From Cellulophaga sp. F20128 (lineage in GTDB: Bacteria; Bacteroidota; Bacteroidia; Flavobacteriales; Flavobacteriaceae): a stretch of DNA of 64,000 nt. The stretch spans positions 1 to 64,000 of the forward strand of contig NZ_JALKBA010000012.1 of assembly GCF_023015805.1 (NCBI RefSeq). The letters run 5' to 3'. How positions within the stretch are numbered: position 1 is the stretch's first letter; every line of letters starts with the position of its first letter. Shown piece after piece: positions 41,741 through 49,744 of this stretch. A program made the position numbers and the translations under genes. The notes beneath the pieces are model-generated. The model saw only the letters and a list, made by a program, of their open reading frames with translations. It was not told the origin of the DNA and made no database searches.

Positions 41741-44509
41741 CTATGGCGTTCCTCTTCTGTAGTGTCTAGACCCACGATCATCAACTTCACCAGCCTGACC
41801 TAAGCTATTAAATTTCCAACTGAAACTCAGCATAAAGTACCGTTGCAGTACCGTACTCTGCGAATCTTGAATATAGTTCCCTGAAGCAATACGCCTTGCA
41901 TTTGTATTCTGATTGAGTAAATCGTAGGCTTTTAAAGAAAGCATACCATTGTTGTCTATAATAGAATACGACAAGGTAGCATTCCAAAACCAGGCACTTT
42001 TTTGAAAGTCGTCTGCAATGTTTGGATTGTAATTGTAATTGATATCATTACGCCATTCAAAGTTTTCAGGCAAAAAGGTAGCGGTGTTTATTCCCAAATT
42101 ATGGTATTTAAACTCTTGGGTATTAAACTGCTCTAAATCGAATTTATTCTTCGTAAAAGAAACGGAGTAGCGCGGTGTAATTTCCATCACATCTTTCCAA
42201 GTAAAGGTCACGTTTAAAGAAGGACTTAGCGATGTATTTGTTGAAGCGTACTCCACATCGTTGTTAAAGTTGATGGATTTATTTAAGTTTCCAAAAAGTC
42301 CCACTCCCACTTTTATGGTCTTTACGGTATCAATCCGTTTTGTTCTACTTAATTCTCCTCCTCCACGAAGGCTATAAGTACCATCTACATTGGCATAGGT
42401 GGTATTCCGTACAAAGTTTTCATCTATGGTTGTCTTTGAAACCACTTGATTGTTATCTATATCCGCTCTAATGTAGGTGAAAAAATTCACCCCTTTTTGA
42501 TAATCGTGATTGTTGGCATACAGACTAAAATCATGTGAATTTCGCGGTTTTAGGTTTGGATTACCTACTACGGTATTCAAGGGATCGGATACATCTACAA
42601 AAGGTTGTAGTTGACGAACACTTGGCGGACTATTATCTAGGGAATACCGAAAAGACAAGCTGGCTTTAGGACTAAACCTGTAGCGAAAACGTGCATAGGC
42701 TTCCACCGCTTTAAACTCTCTTTTTAAACTGAGTTCTGGCCGCAATTCATCACTATTCTCTAAGGTTCTAAACAAATAATCTCCACCCCCACTTACACTA
42801 ATCTTATCCTTTCTATAGCTTAAACGCAAACCGGGTACACTTCTATTGTTCTTGTATTCATAATCAGTACTCAAGGCTGTGTTAAAATCGTTGAACTCCT
42901 GTGTAGCATCATCAAAATCATAGGTGCTCTCTGTATTGTTTTGTCGTTCTGCAAAGTAAGTATACCTAATATCCAAGGACAACTCTTCTCCTTTTAAGGG
43001 CACTCGATACGTTAAATTGGTCGTTAGCTTATTCATTTCCTCTACACCATCTGTATATTGGTTTCGGGTAACAGACTCCGGCGAATTTCCATAGACTTCT
43101 GTTTGAGAATTTAGAAAATCATCGGAAGTGGTTTTGCTAATTTCATTATCGATCCCCACTCTAAGAAATGCCCCTTTGTTACCGATCCTTTTGGTGATAT
43201 CAAACTCATTTCTAAAATTGTTTCCAATATTTTCCACAAAGGATTCAGAATTAGATTCGTTGGTCACTACCCCATCATCATCTCTAGATTCTTCATCACG
43301 CGCATAGGAGCGACTGTTTTTAGAGGATGAAAACGAAGGTTCAATATCGATACGCAGGGTGGTATCTAGCTCTACCTCTAATTCTACATTGGCTCTATGG
43401 CTGTAAGTATCGTTAAAAGAACTGGAATTTGAATCTGTAAAATAGCGATTGTCGGGAATGATATTCTCTCTTTGTGTGGAATTTTTATCTTCAGAATGGC
43501 TATTGCTATAAAAATAATCGGCAGATATTTCTACCTTCTTACTTAAGTCATCCGCATAGTTAAATCCGGCATTTTTTGAGGTTGTTATTCCTGAACCGCC
43601 ACCAAAGGAGCGCGAATTCAAACCACCACTACCGCCAAACATTTTTTCTATCTCTCCAAAGCTAAAACCAACAGAATTGGTATTGTTACCACCGGCCAAA
43701 ATACTGATGCGTTGGTCGTTATCAAACAAATTAAGCATTCCTGCACCTTCATAGCGGCCATCTGTACCACCACCAGCTGAGACTCTTCCAAAAACACCCT
43801 TGTTTTTATCTTCTCGAATGGTTAGGTTGATGGTTTTATTTTCAGAATCGGACTCTTCACCCGTAAATGCTTGTGCCTTGGTTTTAGTATCGGTGATTTG
43901 CACCTTTTCAATCATTTCTTTGGTAAGACTACGCGTCGTAATGGTAGGATCATCACCAAAAAACGGCTTCCCATTGACATAGATATTACTTACATCCTTG
44001 CCATTGGCTGTTATTTTACCGTTCTCATCTATTTCTACCCCTGGTAATTTTTTAAGCAAGTCCTCAACATTGGCATCTTTTTTTGTGGTAAAGGACGCCA
44101 CATTAAATTCTAAGGTATCTTTTTTTACGGTGATGGGTGCTGTAGCTTTTACAATAACTTCATCCAATAGATTGTCATCTACTAGCAAATTAATCTGCCC
44201 CAATTGCTGTATTGGTTCTTCCAAACTGATGCTTTGGGTATAGGTTTGGTAACCGATATAGGAAATAAACAGGTTTAGTGCTGAATCAAACGAACTGCCT
44301 TCTAGGGTAAACGCTCCTTTTTGATCGGTAATGGTATAGGTCACTAAAGCGCTATCTTTTACCCGCTGTAAATAAACGGTTGCCGCTTCTAATGGCACGT
44401 TATCATCTGCCGTGATCAGGGTTCCCGATACTTCAAATTGTTGTTGTTTGGATTGGGAAAAACCAGCAATGGAAGTAACTAAAATTGCTAGTGCTACTAA
44501 TTTTTTCAT
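41741..44509 (-). CDS. Outer-membrane beta-barrel receptor with CarboxypepD_reg domain (TonB-receptor-like)
   Basis: 922 residues. The signal peptide ends SIAGFSQ. A CarboxypepD_reg-like domain (about 25-110; GTLITADDNVPLEAATVYL) is followed by a plug-like region (about 115-230; VEDLLKKLPGVEIDENGKI, then NGKPFFGDDP). The large barrel (about 240-905) has Asn/Asp/Ser-rich strands and is of the OMP_b-brl_3 type. The short SFSWKFNSLG strand near the C-terminus is consistent with a barrel end, followed by an unusual Arg/Gly tail. The substrate is unknown. The gene lies downstream of der but has its own intergenic region with a dyad. Confidence 0.88.
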   Translation of the reverse strand: MKKLVALAILVTSIAGFSQSKQQQFEVSGTLITADDNVPLEAATVYLQRVKDSALVTYTITDQKGAFTLEGSSFDSALNLFISYIGYQTYTQSISLEEPIQQLGQINLLVDDNLLDEVIVKATAPITVKKDTLEFNVASFTTKKDANVEDLLKKLPGVEIDENGKITANGKDVSNIYVNGKPFFGDDPTITTRSLTKEMIEKVQITDTKTKAQAFTGEESDSENKTINLTIREDKNKGVFGRVSAGGGTDGRYEGAGMLNLFDNDQRISILAGGNNTNSVGFSFGEIEKMFGGSGGLNSRSFGGGSGITTSKNAGFNYADDLSKKVEISADYFYSNSHSEDKNSTQRENIIPDNRYFTDSNSSSFNDTYSHRANVELEVELDTTLRIDIEPSFSSSKNSRSYARDEESRDDDGVVTNESNSESFVENIGNNFRNEFDITKRIGNKGAFLRVGIDNEISKTTSDDFLNSQTEVYGNSPESVTRNQYTDGVEEMNKLTTNLTYRVPLKGEELSLDIRYTYFAERQNNTESTYDFDDATQEFNDFNTALSTDYEYKNNRSVPGLRLSYRKDKISVSGGGDYLFRTLENSDELRPELSLKREFKAVEAYARFRYRFSPKASLSFRYSLDNSPPSVRQLQPFVDVSDPLNTVVGNPNLKPRNSHDFSLYANNHDYQKGVNFFTYIRADIDNNQVVSKTTIDENFVRNTTYANVDGTYSLRGGGELSRTKRIDTVKTIKVGVGLFGNLNKSINFNNDVEYASTNTSLSPSLNVTFTWKDVMEITPRYSVSFTKNKFDLEQFNTQEFKYHNLGINTATFLPENFEWRNDINYNYNPNIADDFQKSAWFWNATLSYSIIDNNGMLSLKAYDLLNQNTNARRIASGNYIQDSQSTVLQRYFMLSFSWKFNSLGQAGEVDDRGSRHYRRGTP

Positions 44510-44520
44510 AAAACTTAAAA

Positions 44521-44560
44521 CTGTGTGTTAAGGAAATACGAATATACCGCTAACACACAG
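44521..44560. promoter_or_regulatory. 10-bp inverted repeat in the receptor promoter region
   Basis: CTGTGTGTTA (44521-44530) and TAACACACAG (44551-44560) are perfect inverted copies separated by 20 nt. On the minus strand the spacer contains TATATTCG, one base from the TAnnTTTG -7 box, about 30 nt before the receptor ATG. A regulator binding both arms would straddle the promoter. Confidence 0.45.
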
Positions 44561-44615
44561 CTTACATCCTTAAATAAAACTTAAAACTTAAGGGATGTTC
44601 TTAAAAAAATCTTAA

Positions 44616-45920
44616 TTATTTTTTACGCATGAATACCGAAATTGGTACTCCTTCAAAATTAAAGTTCTCGCGTAATTTATTTTCTAGGAAACGTTTGTAC
44701 GGATCGCGCACATATTGCGGCAGGTTACAGAAAAATGCAAACTGCGGATAAGGCGTAGGCAATTGGGTACAAAACTTAATTTTTACGTATTTTCCTTTGT
44801 ATGCTGGTGGCGGATTGTTCTCTATAATAGGCAACATAACGTCGTTAAACTTACGGGTCTGTATTTTTCGTGCTCTGTTGTTGTACACCTCAACGGCAGT
44901 TTCAATGGCTTTAAAAATACGTTGCTTGGTGAGTACCGATACAAAAATAATAGGCACATCAGTAAAAGGCTCAATGGCTTGTTTAATTCTAGTAGTGTAT
45001 TCTTTAATGGTATTGGTTTCTTTGTCTTCTACCAAATCCCATTTGTTTACCAAGATTACAATTCCCTTATTGTTACGTTGTGCCAGCCAGAAAATATTTT
45101 CTACCTGCCCATCAAACCCACGGGTTGCATCTAAGAGTAAAATACATACATCAGAATGCTCTATAGCTCTAACTGAACGCATTACCGAATAAAATTCCAG
45201 GTCTTCTTTTACCTTGGCTTTTCTACGAATCCCCGCAGTATCTACCAAATTAAATTCGAATCCAAAACGATTGTATTTGGTATCAATACTATCTCTAGTA
45301 GTACCGGCAACATCGGTTACAATATAGCGTTCTTGCCCAATTAGGGCATTTATAAAGGAAGATTTCCCAGCATTTGGTCTTCCTACTACGGCAAACCTTG
45401 GCAAATCATCGTTTTCTTTTTCTTTCTCTGGCAATACTTTTACAACAGCATCAAGCAAATCTCCGGTACCACTACCATTGATACTAGCAATAGTAAAATA
45501 CTCACCCAAACCAAGGGAATAGAATTCCACGGCATCTTCGGCACGCTTTCCATTATCCACCTTATTTACTACTAAAAAAATAGGCTTGTCTACCTTGCGC
45601 AATAGTTTGGCAACGTCTTCATCCATTCCGGTTACCCCAGATTCTACATCGACCATAAAAATAATGGCATCGGCTTCATCAATAGCTAATTCTACCTGCT
45701 TGTCTATCTCAGCTTCAAAAACATCATCAGATCCCAAGACGTAACCACCGGTGTCAATTAATGAAAATTCTACACCATTCCAATCGCTCTTTCCGTAGTG
45801 ACGATCTCTGGTAACACCACTTATTGCATCTACAATAGCTTCCCTACGCTGAATTAATCTATTAAAAAAAGTAGATTTCCCTACATTCGGTCTTCCAACA
45901 ATAGCAACAATAGCACTCAT
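44616..45920 (-). CDS. der: Ribosome biogenesis GTPase Der (EngA)
   Basis: 434 residues with two tandem GTPase domains. The first P-loop is [14 protein letters not shown] (about 8-21) and the second [14 protein letters not shown] (about 180-193). Both have DTGG/DTAG switch motifs and NKVD/NKWD specificity motifs. A KH-like C-terminal domain (about 350-434) is present. Der acts in 50S subunit assembly in the cytoplasm. A possible -7 box lies at 45935-45942. It is separated from the downstream receptor by 106 nt. Confidence 0.97.
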   Translation of the reverse strand: MSAIVAIVGRPNVGKSTFFNRLIQRREAIVDAISGVTRDRHYGKSDWNGVEFSLIDTGGYVLGSDDVFEAEIDKQVELAIDEADAIIFMVDVESGVTGMDEDVAKLLRKVDKPIFLVVNKVDNGKRAEDAVEFYSLGLGEYFTIASINGSGTGDLLDAVVKVLPEKEKENDDLPRFAVVGRPNAGKSSFINALIGQERYIVTDVAGTTRDSIDTKYNRFGFEFNLVDTAGIRRKAKVKEDLEFYSVMRSVRAIEHSDVCILLLDATRGFDGQVENIFWLAQRNNKGIVILVNKWDLVEDKETNTIKEYTTRIKQAIEPFTDVPIIFVSVLTKQRIFKAIETAVEVYNNRARKIQTRKFNDVMLPIIENNPPPAYKGKYVKIKFCTQLPTPYPQFAFFCNLPQYVRDPYKRFLENKLRENFNFEGVPISVFMRKK

Positions 45921-45934
45921 TCTTTTATTTTTTG

Positions 45935-45942
45935 CAAAAGTA
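45935..45942 (-). promoter_or_regulatory. Candidate -7 box for der
   Basis: The minus strand reads TACTTTTG (TAnnTTTG), 14 nt before the der ATG. No TTG is seen at the expected spacing. Confidence 0.35.
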
Positions 45943-45995
45943 CTACTAATATCTGAAGAAAAACAGTATCTTTTTGTTTACTATCTGTTTACACT

Positions 45996-46484
45996 ATGAA
46001 AACGCTTCCGAATGACATTGTTTTGCGACCTAGATTCCATCTAGAATTGCAGCAATCTAGCCATCAAATTCTTGCCAAATTTAAACAAACCACTAGTGAA
46101 GGTATTGTTTGCAACTGTTTGGACGAACATGTGTTTTTAAAAATTAGACCCCAACATCTTCATTTTTGGTCACCACAGCTGCACTTAGAGATCGATGCTA
46201 TTGACGAGGAGTCTTGCCAATTGCAAGGTATTTTTGGGCCCAACCCCTCGCTATGGACATTTTTTATGTTTATCCACTTTGCCATTGCCCTCTTTTTTAT
46301 CGTTTTTGGCGTATGGGGGTATTCCAATTGGGCACTACAGAAACCCTATACCCTACAAATAATGACGATGGTATTGATGACGCTTGTTTGGGTTTCCTTG
46401 TATCTATTTGGTAGAATAGGCAAACAGAAAGGCAGGCCACAAATGCAAGAACTCCATGCTTTTGTGCAACAAACTATTGGCTGA
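45996..46484 (+). CDS. Two-helix membrane protein of unknown function
   Basis: 162 residues. A soluble N-terminal beta-type segment (about 1-80; RPRFHLELQQSSHQILAKF, then FLKIRPQHLHFWSPQLHLE) is followed by two membrane helices (FFMFIHFAIALFFIVFGVWG and IMTMVLMTLVWVSLYLFG) and a short tail. Similar genes often sit beside der/era in flavobacteria, and some entries call them GTP-binding. No P-loop is present here, so that name would be wrong. It is the only rightward gene between two leftward GTPase genes. Confidence 0.75.
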   Translation: MKTLPNDIVLRPRFHLELQQSSHQILAKFKQTTSEGIVCNCLDEHVFLKIRPQHLHFWSPQLHLEIDAIDEESCQLQGIFGPNPSLWTFFMFIHFAIALFFIVFGVWGYSNWALQKPYTLQIMTMVLMTLVWVSLYLFGRIGKQKGRPQMQELHAFVQQTIG

Positions 46485-46507
46485 TGCCCCGATAAGAAAA
46501 GATAGAT

Positions 46508-47395
46508 TTAGCCTTTGTTGTAACCAAAGCGTTTTAACTGATTGGCATTACTACGCCAATTCTTATTCACCTTTACATACAACTCTAGATGTACTTGTTT
46601 GTCAAAGAATTTCTCCAAGTCTTTCCGTGCTTCTACACCCACTCGTTTTAGAGCAGCTCCTTTATGGCCAATGATGATTCCTTTTTGAGAATCTCTTTCT
46701 ACCATAATTACAGAACGCATTCTAATAATTTCATCGTCTTCAAAAAACTCTTCCGTATCTATTTCTACGGCATAAGGCACTTCTTTTTTATAGAACTGCA
46801 ATATTTTCTCGCGAATGGTTTCGTTTACAAAGAAGCGTTCGGGCTTATCTGTTAATTGGTCTTTAGGATAGTATGGGTGAGAAATGGGAAGCAATTCTAT
46901 AATCCGAAGAAAAACTTCTTTTACATTAAAATTCATCAAGGCAGAAATAGGGTGTATTTCTGCTGTTGGCAATTGTTCATGCCAATAGGCCACTTGTTCC
47001 TCTAAAACCCCTTGTTCTGAGGCATCAATTTTATTCAATAATAAAAGTACAGGGATTTTGGTATTTTTCAATTTATTAAAGAAGGCTTCATCTTTAAGGG
47101 CCTTCTCTCCTATCTCTACCATATAGATAAGGATATCTGCATCTTCAAAAGCTGTTTTTACAAAATCCATCATGGAACTTTGCAACTCATAGGCGGGTTT
47201 TATAATCCCCGGGGTATCAGACAGAATGACTTGAAAATCATCACCATTCACAATCCCTAAAATACGGTGTCTTGTAGTTTGTGCTTTGGAAGTGATAATG
47301 GATAATTTTTCACCCACAAAGGCATTCATCAAGGTAGACTTCCCCACATTGGGGTTTCCTATAATATTTACAAATCCTGCTTTATGCTCTGTCAT
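46508..47395 (-). CDS. era: GTPase Era
   Basis: 295 residues. The G domain has a P-loop GNPNVGKSTLMNAF, DTPG switch II (LSDTPGIIKP) and NKID. The C-terminal KH domain has the sequence GIIIGHKGAALKRVGVEARK, used to bind the 3' end of 16S rRNA. Era is needed for 30S maturation. The first 14 nt overlap the end of the upstream symporter gene, implying translational coupling. Confidence 0.97.
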   Translation of the reverse strand: MTEHKAGFVNIIGNPNVGKSTLMNAFVGEKLSIITSKAQTTRHRILGIVNGDDFQVILSDTPGIIKPAYELQSSMMDFVKTAFEDADILIYMVEIGEKALKDEAFFNKLKNTKIPVLLLLNKIDASEQGVLEEQVAYWHEQLPTAEIHPISALMNFNVKEVFLRIIELLPISHPYYPKDQLTDKPERFFVNETIREKILQFYKKEVPYAVEIDTEEFFEDDEIIRMRSVIMVERDSQKGIIIGHKGAALKRVGVEARKDLEKFFDKQVHLELYVKVNKNWRSNANQLKRFGYNKG

Positions 47396-48746
47396 TTTTT
47401 ACTTTTACAAAATAGGTTTTCATGGCTTTGTTTACTCTTGGCGCCAAATACAATACGGCAATCATGTTCGGGATTACCATAAGGGCAAAGGATAAATCGA
47501 TTAAATTAATTACCAAATCTACCGATGCCACCGCTGCAAAGGTAATACTCCCAACGTAAATGAAATTATAAAACTTCCCAATTTTAGCATTGGTGATAAA
47601 AGATAAGCATTTTGTACCGTAATAAGAGTAGGTAAATAAGGTAGACAAGGCAAAGGCACTAACAACCACCATTAATAAAACGCCACCGTAGGGAATAGAG
47701 CTCTTAAAGGCATTTAGGGTCATGGCGATACCATTGGTTTCTGTATCTAGATGCGCACCACTGATGATAATCACAATAGCGGTAAGGCTACATACAATAA
47801 TAGTATCTATAAAGGGGCCTAACATGGCCACCAAACCTTCTTGAATGGGTTCCTTGGTTTTTGATTGTCCGTGAAACATAGGTGCGGTACCTACACCCGA
47901 CTCATTAGAGAAAACGGCTCTACGAATCCCGATTATAATTAAGCCCCACAAGCCACCGGTGACTACCGTTTTAAAATTAAAGGCTTCGGTAAATATCAAT
48001 TCTATGGAAGGAAAAATATTAGCAGCGTTCGTAAAAAGAATATAGACTACAGCCAGGAGATACACGAGCACCATAAAAGGCACTATAGCGGTTGCTACTC
48101 TGGCAATTTTTTGAAGGCCTCCAAAAATCACAAAGGAAGTAATGATAGAAAGGACGATACCGATACCGAGTTTCCAATTAAAATCACCCAAGACCATGAA
48201 GGCTTCGTCTGGTTGTATCACTGTCATTAGGGTCTGGGTAAACTGGTTGGTAGTAAAAGCGGGCAGTACACCAAAGAGGCCGGCGATACAAAAGAAGACC
48301 GCTAGGGGTTTTGCTTTGGGGCCAATACCTTTGGTGATATAATACATAGGACCACCTTGCAGCTTGCCGTCTGAATCTTCACCTCTATATAAGATGGAAA
48401 GGCTACAGGAATAAAATTTTATACACATGCCAATGATGGCGGTTACCCAAATCCAAAACACAACACCGGGGCCACCCATATAAATGGCGATGGCTACTCC
48501 GGCAATATTTCCCATGCCTACGGTAGCGGCTACGGCAGAAGAAAGGGCTTGTAGGTGACTAACTTCACCTGGATCGTTAGGATTATCATACTTCCCACGG
48601 GTAATATTTAGAGCATGTCTAAAATACCGATAGGGTAATAATTTGGAATAAAAAACAAGGAACAGCCCCCCACCGATAATCAAAAAAAGCATAACCCACT
48701 CAGTATAAGGTAGTATGCTTGATAAAAACTTATTTACAACTTCCAT
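47382..48746 (-). CDS. Sodium:alanine symporter family (AGCS)
   Basis: 454 residues with about 11 membrane helices. The AGCS signature lies near HLQALSSAVAATVGMGNIAG and in the substrate/sodium sites GGPGVVFWIWVTAIIGM and RRAVFSNESGVGTAP. It imports Ala, Gly or a related amino acid with sodium. Start MEVVNKF agrees with the spacing of the first helix. It overlaps era by 14 nt. A small hairpin (AGCATT-N9-AATGCT, 48781-48801) lies in its upstream region. Confidence 0.92.
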   Translation of the reverse strand: MEVVNKFLSSILPYTEWVMLFLIIGGGLFLVFYSKLLPYRYFRHALNITRGKYDNPNDPGEVSHLQALSSAVAATVGMGNIAGVAIAIYMGGPGVVFWIWVTAIIGMCIKFYSCSLSILYRGEDSDGKLQGGPMYYITKGIGPKAKPLAVFFCIAGLFGVLPAFTTNQFTQTLMTVIQPDEAFMVLGDFNWKLGIGIVLSIITSFVIFGGLQKIARVATAIVPFMVLVYLLAVVYILFTNAANIFPSIELIFTEAFNFKTVVTGGLWGLIIIGIRRAVFSNESGVGTAPMFHGQSKTKEPIQEGLVAMLGPFIDTIIVCSLTAIVIIISGAHLDTETNGIAMTLNAFKSSIPYGGVLLMVVVSAFALSTLFTYSYYGTKCLSFITNAKIGKFYNFIYVGSITFAAVASVDLVINLIDLSFALMVIPNMIAVLYLAPRVNKAMKTYFVKVKNDRA

Positions 48747-48827
48747 TTAATTTTAAATAATGTAATGAGCGAGTAATTTAAGCATTTTAAAAAAGAATGC
48801 TGTGAAAAATATTTATCAATTTATGTT

Positions 48828-48858
48828 TTGATAGTATGAAAAAAGCTTCGTATATTTG
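48828..48858 (+). promoter_or_regulatory. Promoter of the initiator tRNA gene
   Basis: TTG at 48828-48830, exactly 20 nt, then TATATTTG at 48851-48858: a perfect match to the Bacteroidota consensus. The transcript would carry a leader of about 70 nt that must be trimmed. Confidence 0.75.
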
Positions 48859-48932
48859 CAGTCCAAAATAAATCAGTCGGCATTATGAACCGAGGAGTTA
48901 AAAGCTAGGATGATTGTTTTGGAAACCCATAT

Positions 48933-49005
<73 letters not shown>

Positions 49006-49014
49006 CTAGTAAAG

Positions 49015-49047
49015 AAAAGGCTTTGCAGAAATGTGAGGCCTTTTTTT
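49015..49047 (+). terminator. Terminator after the initiator tRNA
   Basis: AAAAGGC pairs with GCCTTTT across an imperfect inner stem, followed by seven T residues. Shorter and less perfect than the other terminators in the window. Confidence 0.65.
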
Positions 49048-49056
49048 ATTTCCAAT

Positions 49057-49078
49057 AGTACAGAATAAGTACAGAATA
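49057..49078 (+). repeat. Tandem duplicate of an 11-bp element beside the tRNA
   Basis: AGTACAGAATA occurs twice back to back (49057-49067 and 49068-49078) without a spacer, about 50 nt after the tRNA 3' end. The placement fits recombinase arm-type sites at an island edge, but no integrase gene is visible to support that. Confidence 0.5.
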
Positions 49079-49187
49079 TTCCTATTTTCAAAATTCAATT
49101 CTATTTATGCTCATTTGCCTTCTATTGATAATAAGTAGTATCAAATATCTAAATAGTGTTTGGATATAAAGGTGAACATTCTTTCTT

Positions 49188-49202
49188 TGCACAACCTGTG
49201 CA
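49188..49202. promoter_or_regulatory. Dyad TGCACA-ACC-TGTGCA upstream of the first island gene
   Basis: Perfect 6-bp inverted repeat with a 3-bp centre, 12 nt upstream of the -7 box at 49215. This position suits a repressor operator for metal-responsive control. A second dyad (TTGATA-N8-TATCAA, 49125-49144) lies further upstream. Confidence 0.45.
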
Positions 49203-49214
49203 TCCATTATTTTG

Positions 49215-49222
49215 TATCTTTG
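49215..49222 (+). promoter_or_regulatory. -7 box of the first island gene
   Basis: TATCTTTG fits TAnnTTTG. The nearest TTG is 25 nt upstream, longer than usual. The ATG follows 9 nt later, so the leader is very short. Confidence 0.5.
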
Positions 49223-49231
49223 TCAAACTTT

Positions 49232-49627
49232 ATGAAAATATTCGTTTCCATATCAATGTCGTTCCTATTCCTTTTTCAAGGAATAGCGGCCAATATGGAA
49301 GTTTGTGAGCAGATTGAAGAAATATCGCATTTTATTGCGCATTATCAAGACCACAAGGAAGATGATGGATATTCTTTTTTTGAATATGTTTATGAAGATT
49401 ATATAAACGACGATGGAAAAGTGGACAACCACCATCCAGATTCGGAACACGATGATGCACCCGTACATATAAACCACCAATGTTGTCAACACTTTGTGTT
49501 CTTTACACCTTTTCAACCTACGTTAATAAATACGATTTCCCCCGAGGCTAAAAATCAGTATAATCATTACACTTTCCAATTAAATTCCAGATATCTGGAA
49601 TCCCCATTCCAACCCCCAAAAGTATAA
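49232..49627 (+). CDS. Secreted His/Asp/Cys-rich protein, CzcI-like in layout
   Basis: 131 residues from the ATG at 49232. A start at 49160 would precede the signal peptide by 24 residues and overlap the promoter elements. The signal peptide is MKIFVSISMSFLFLFQGIAA. The mature part has possible metal ligands in EVCEQIEEISHFIAHYQDHKED and in a cluster containing HHPDSEHDD and then HINHQCCQH. The layout (small periplasmic protein, early Cys, His clusters, first in an RND efflux locus) resembles CzcI of Cupriavidus. Homology is not proven. A role as periplasmic metal buffer or regulator of the pump is inferred. Confidence 0.75.
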   Translation: MKIFVSISMSFLFLFQGIAANMEVCEQIEEISHFIAHYQDHKEDDGYSFFEYVYEDYINDDGKVDNHHPDSEHDDAPVHINHQCCQHFVFFTPFQPTLINTISPEAKNQYNHYTFQLNSRYLESPFQPPKV

Positions 49628-49744
49628 TTCAGTTTTTTTAAGGACAGCTATGTCCTAACGTGATGCTTTTCAAAGTAGGCATTGCTTTATAAATACGTTG
49701 CACCTATACGCATCGTAAGTTTTCAACTGAATTAATACATATTT

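Noticed and set aside
45996-46484. Naming the membrane protein between der and era a GTP-binding protein
   Set aside because: No P-loop or other GTPase motif is present; the name would only reflect its neighbours.
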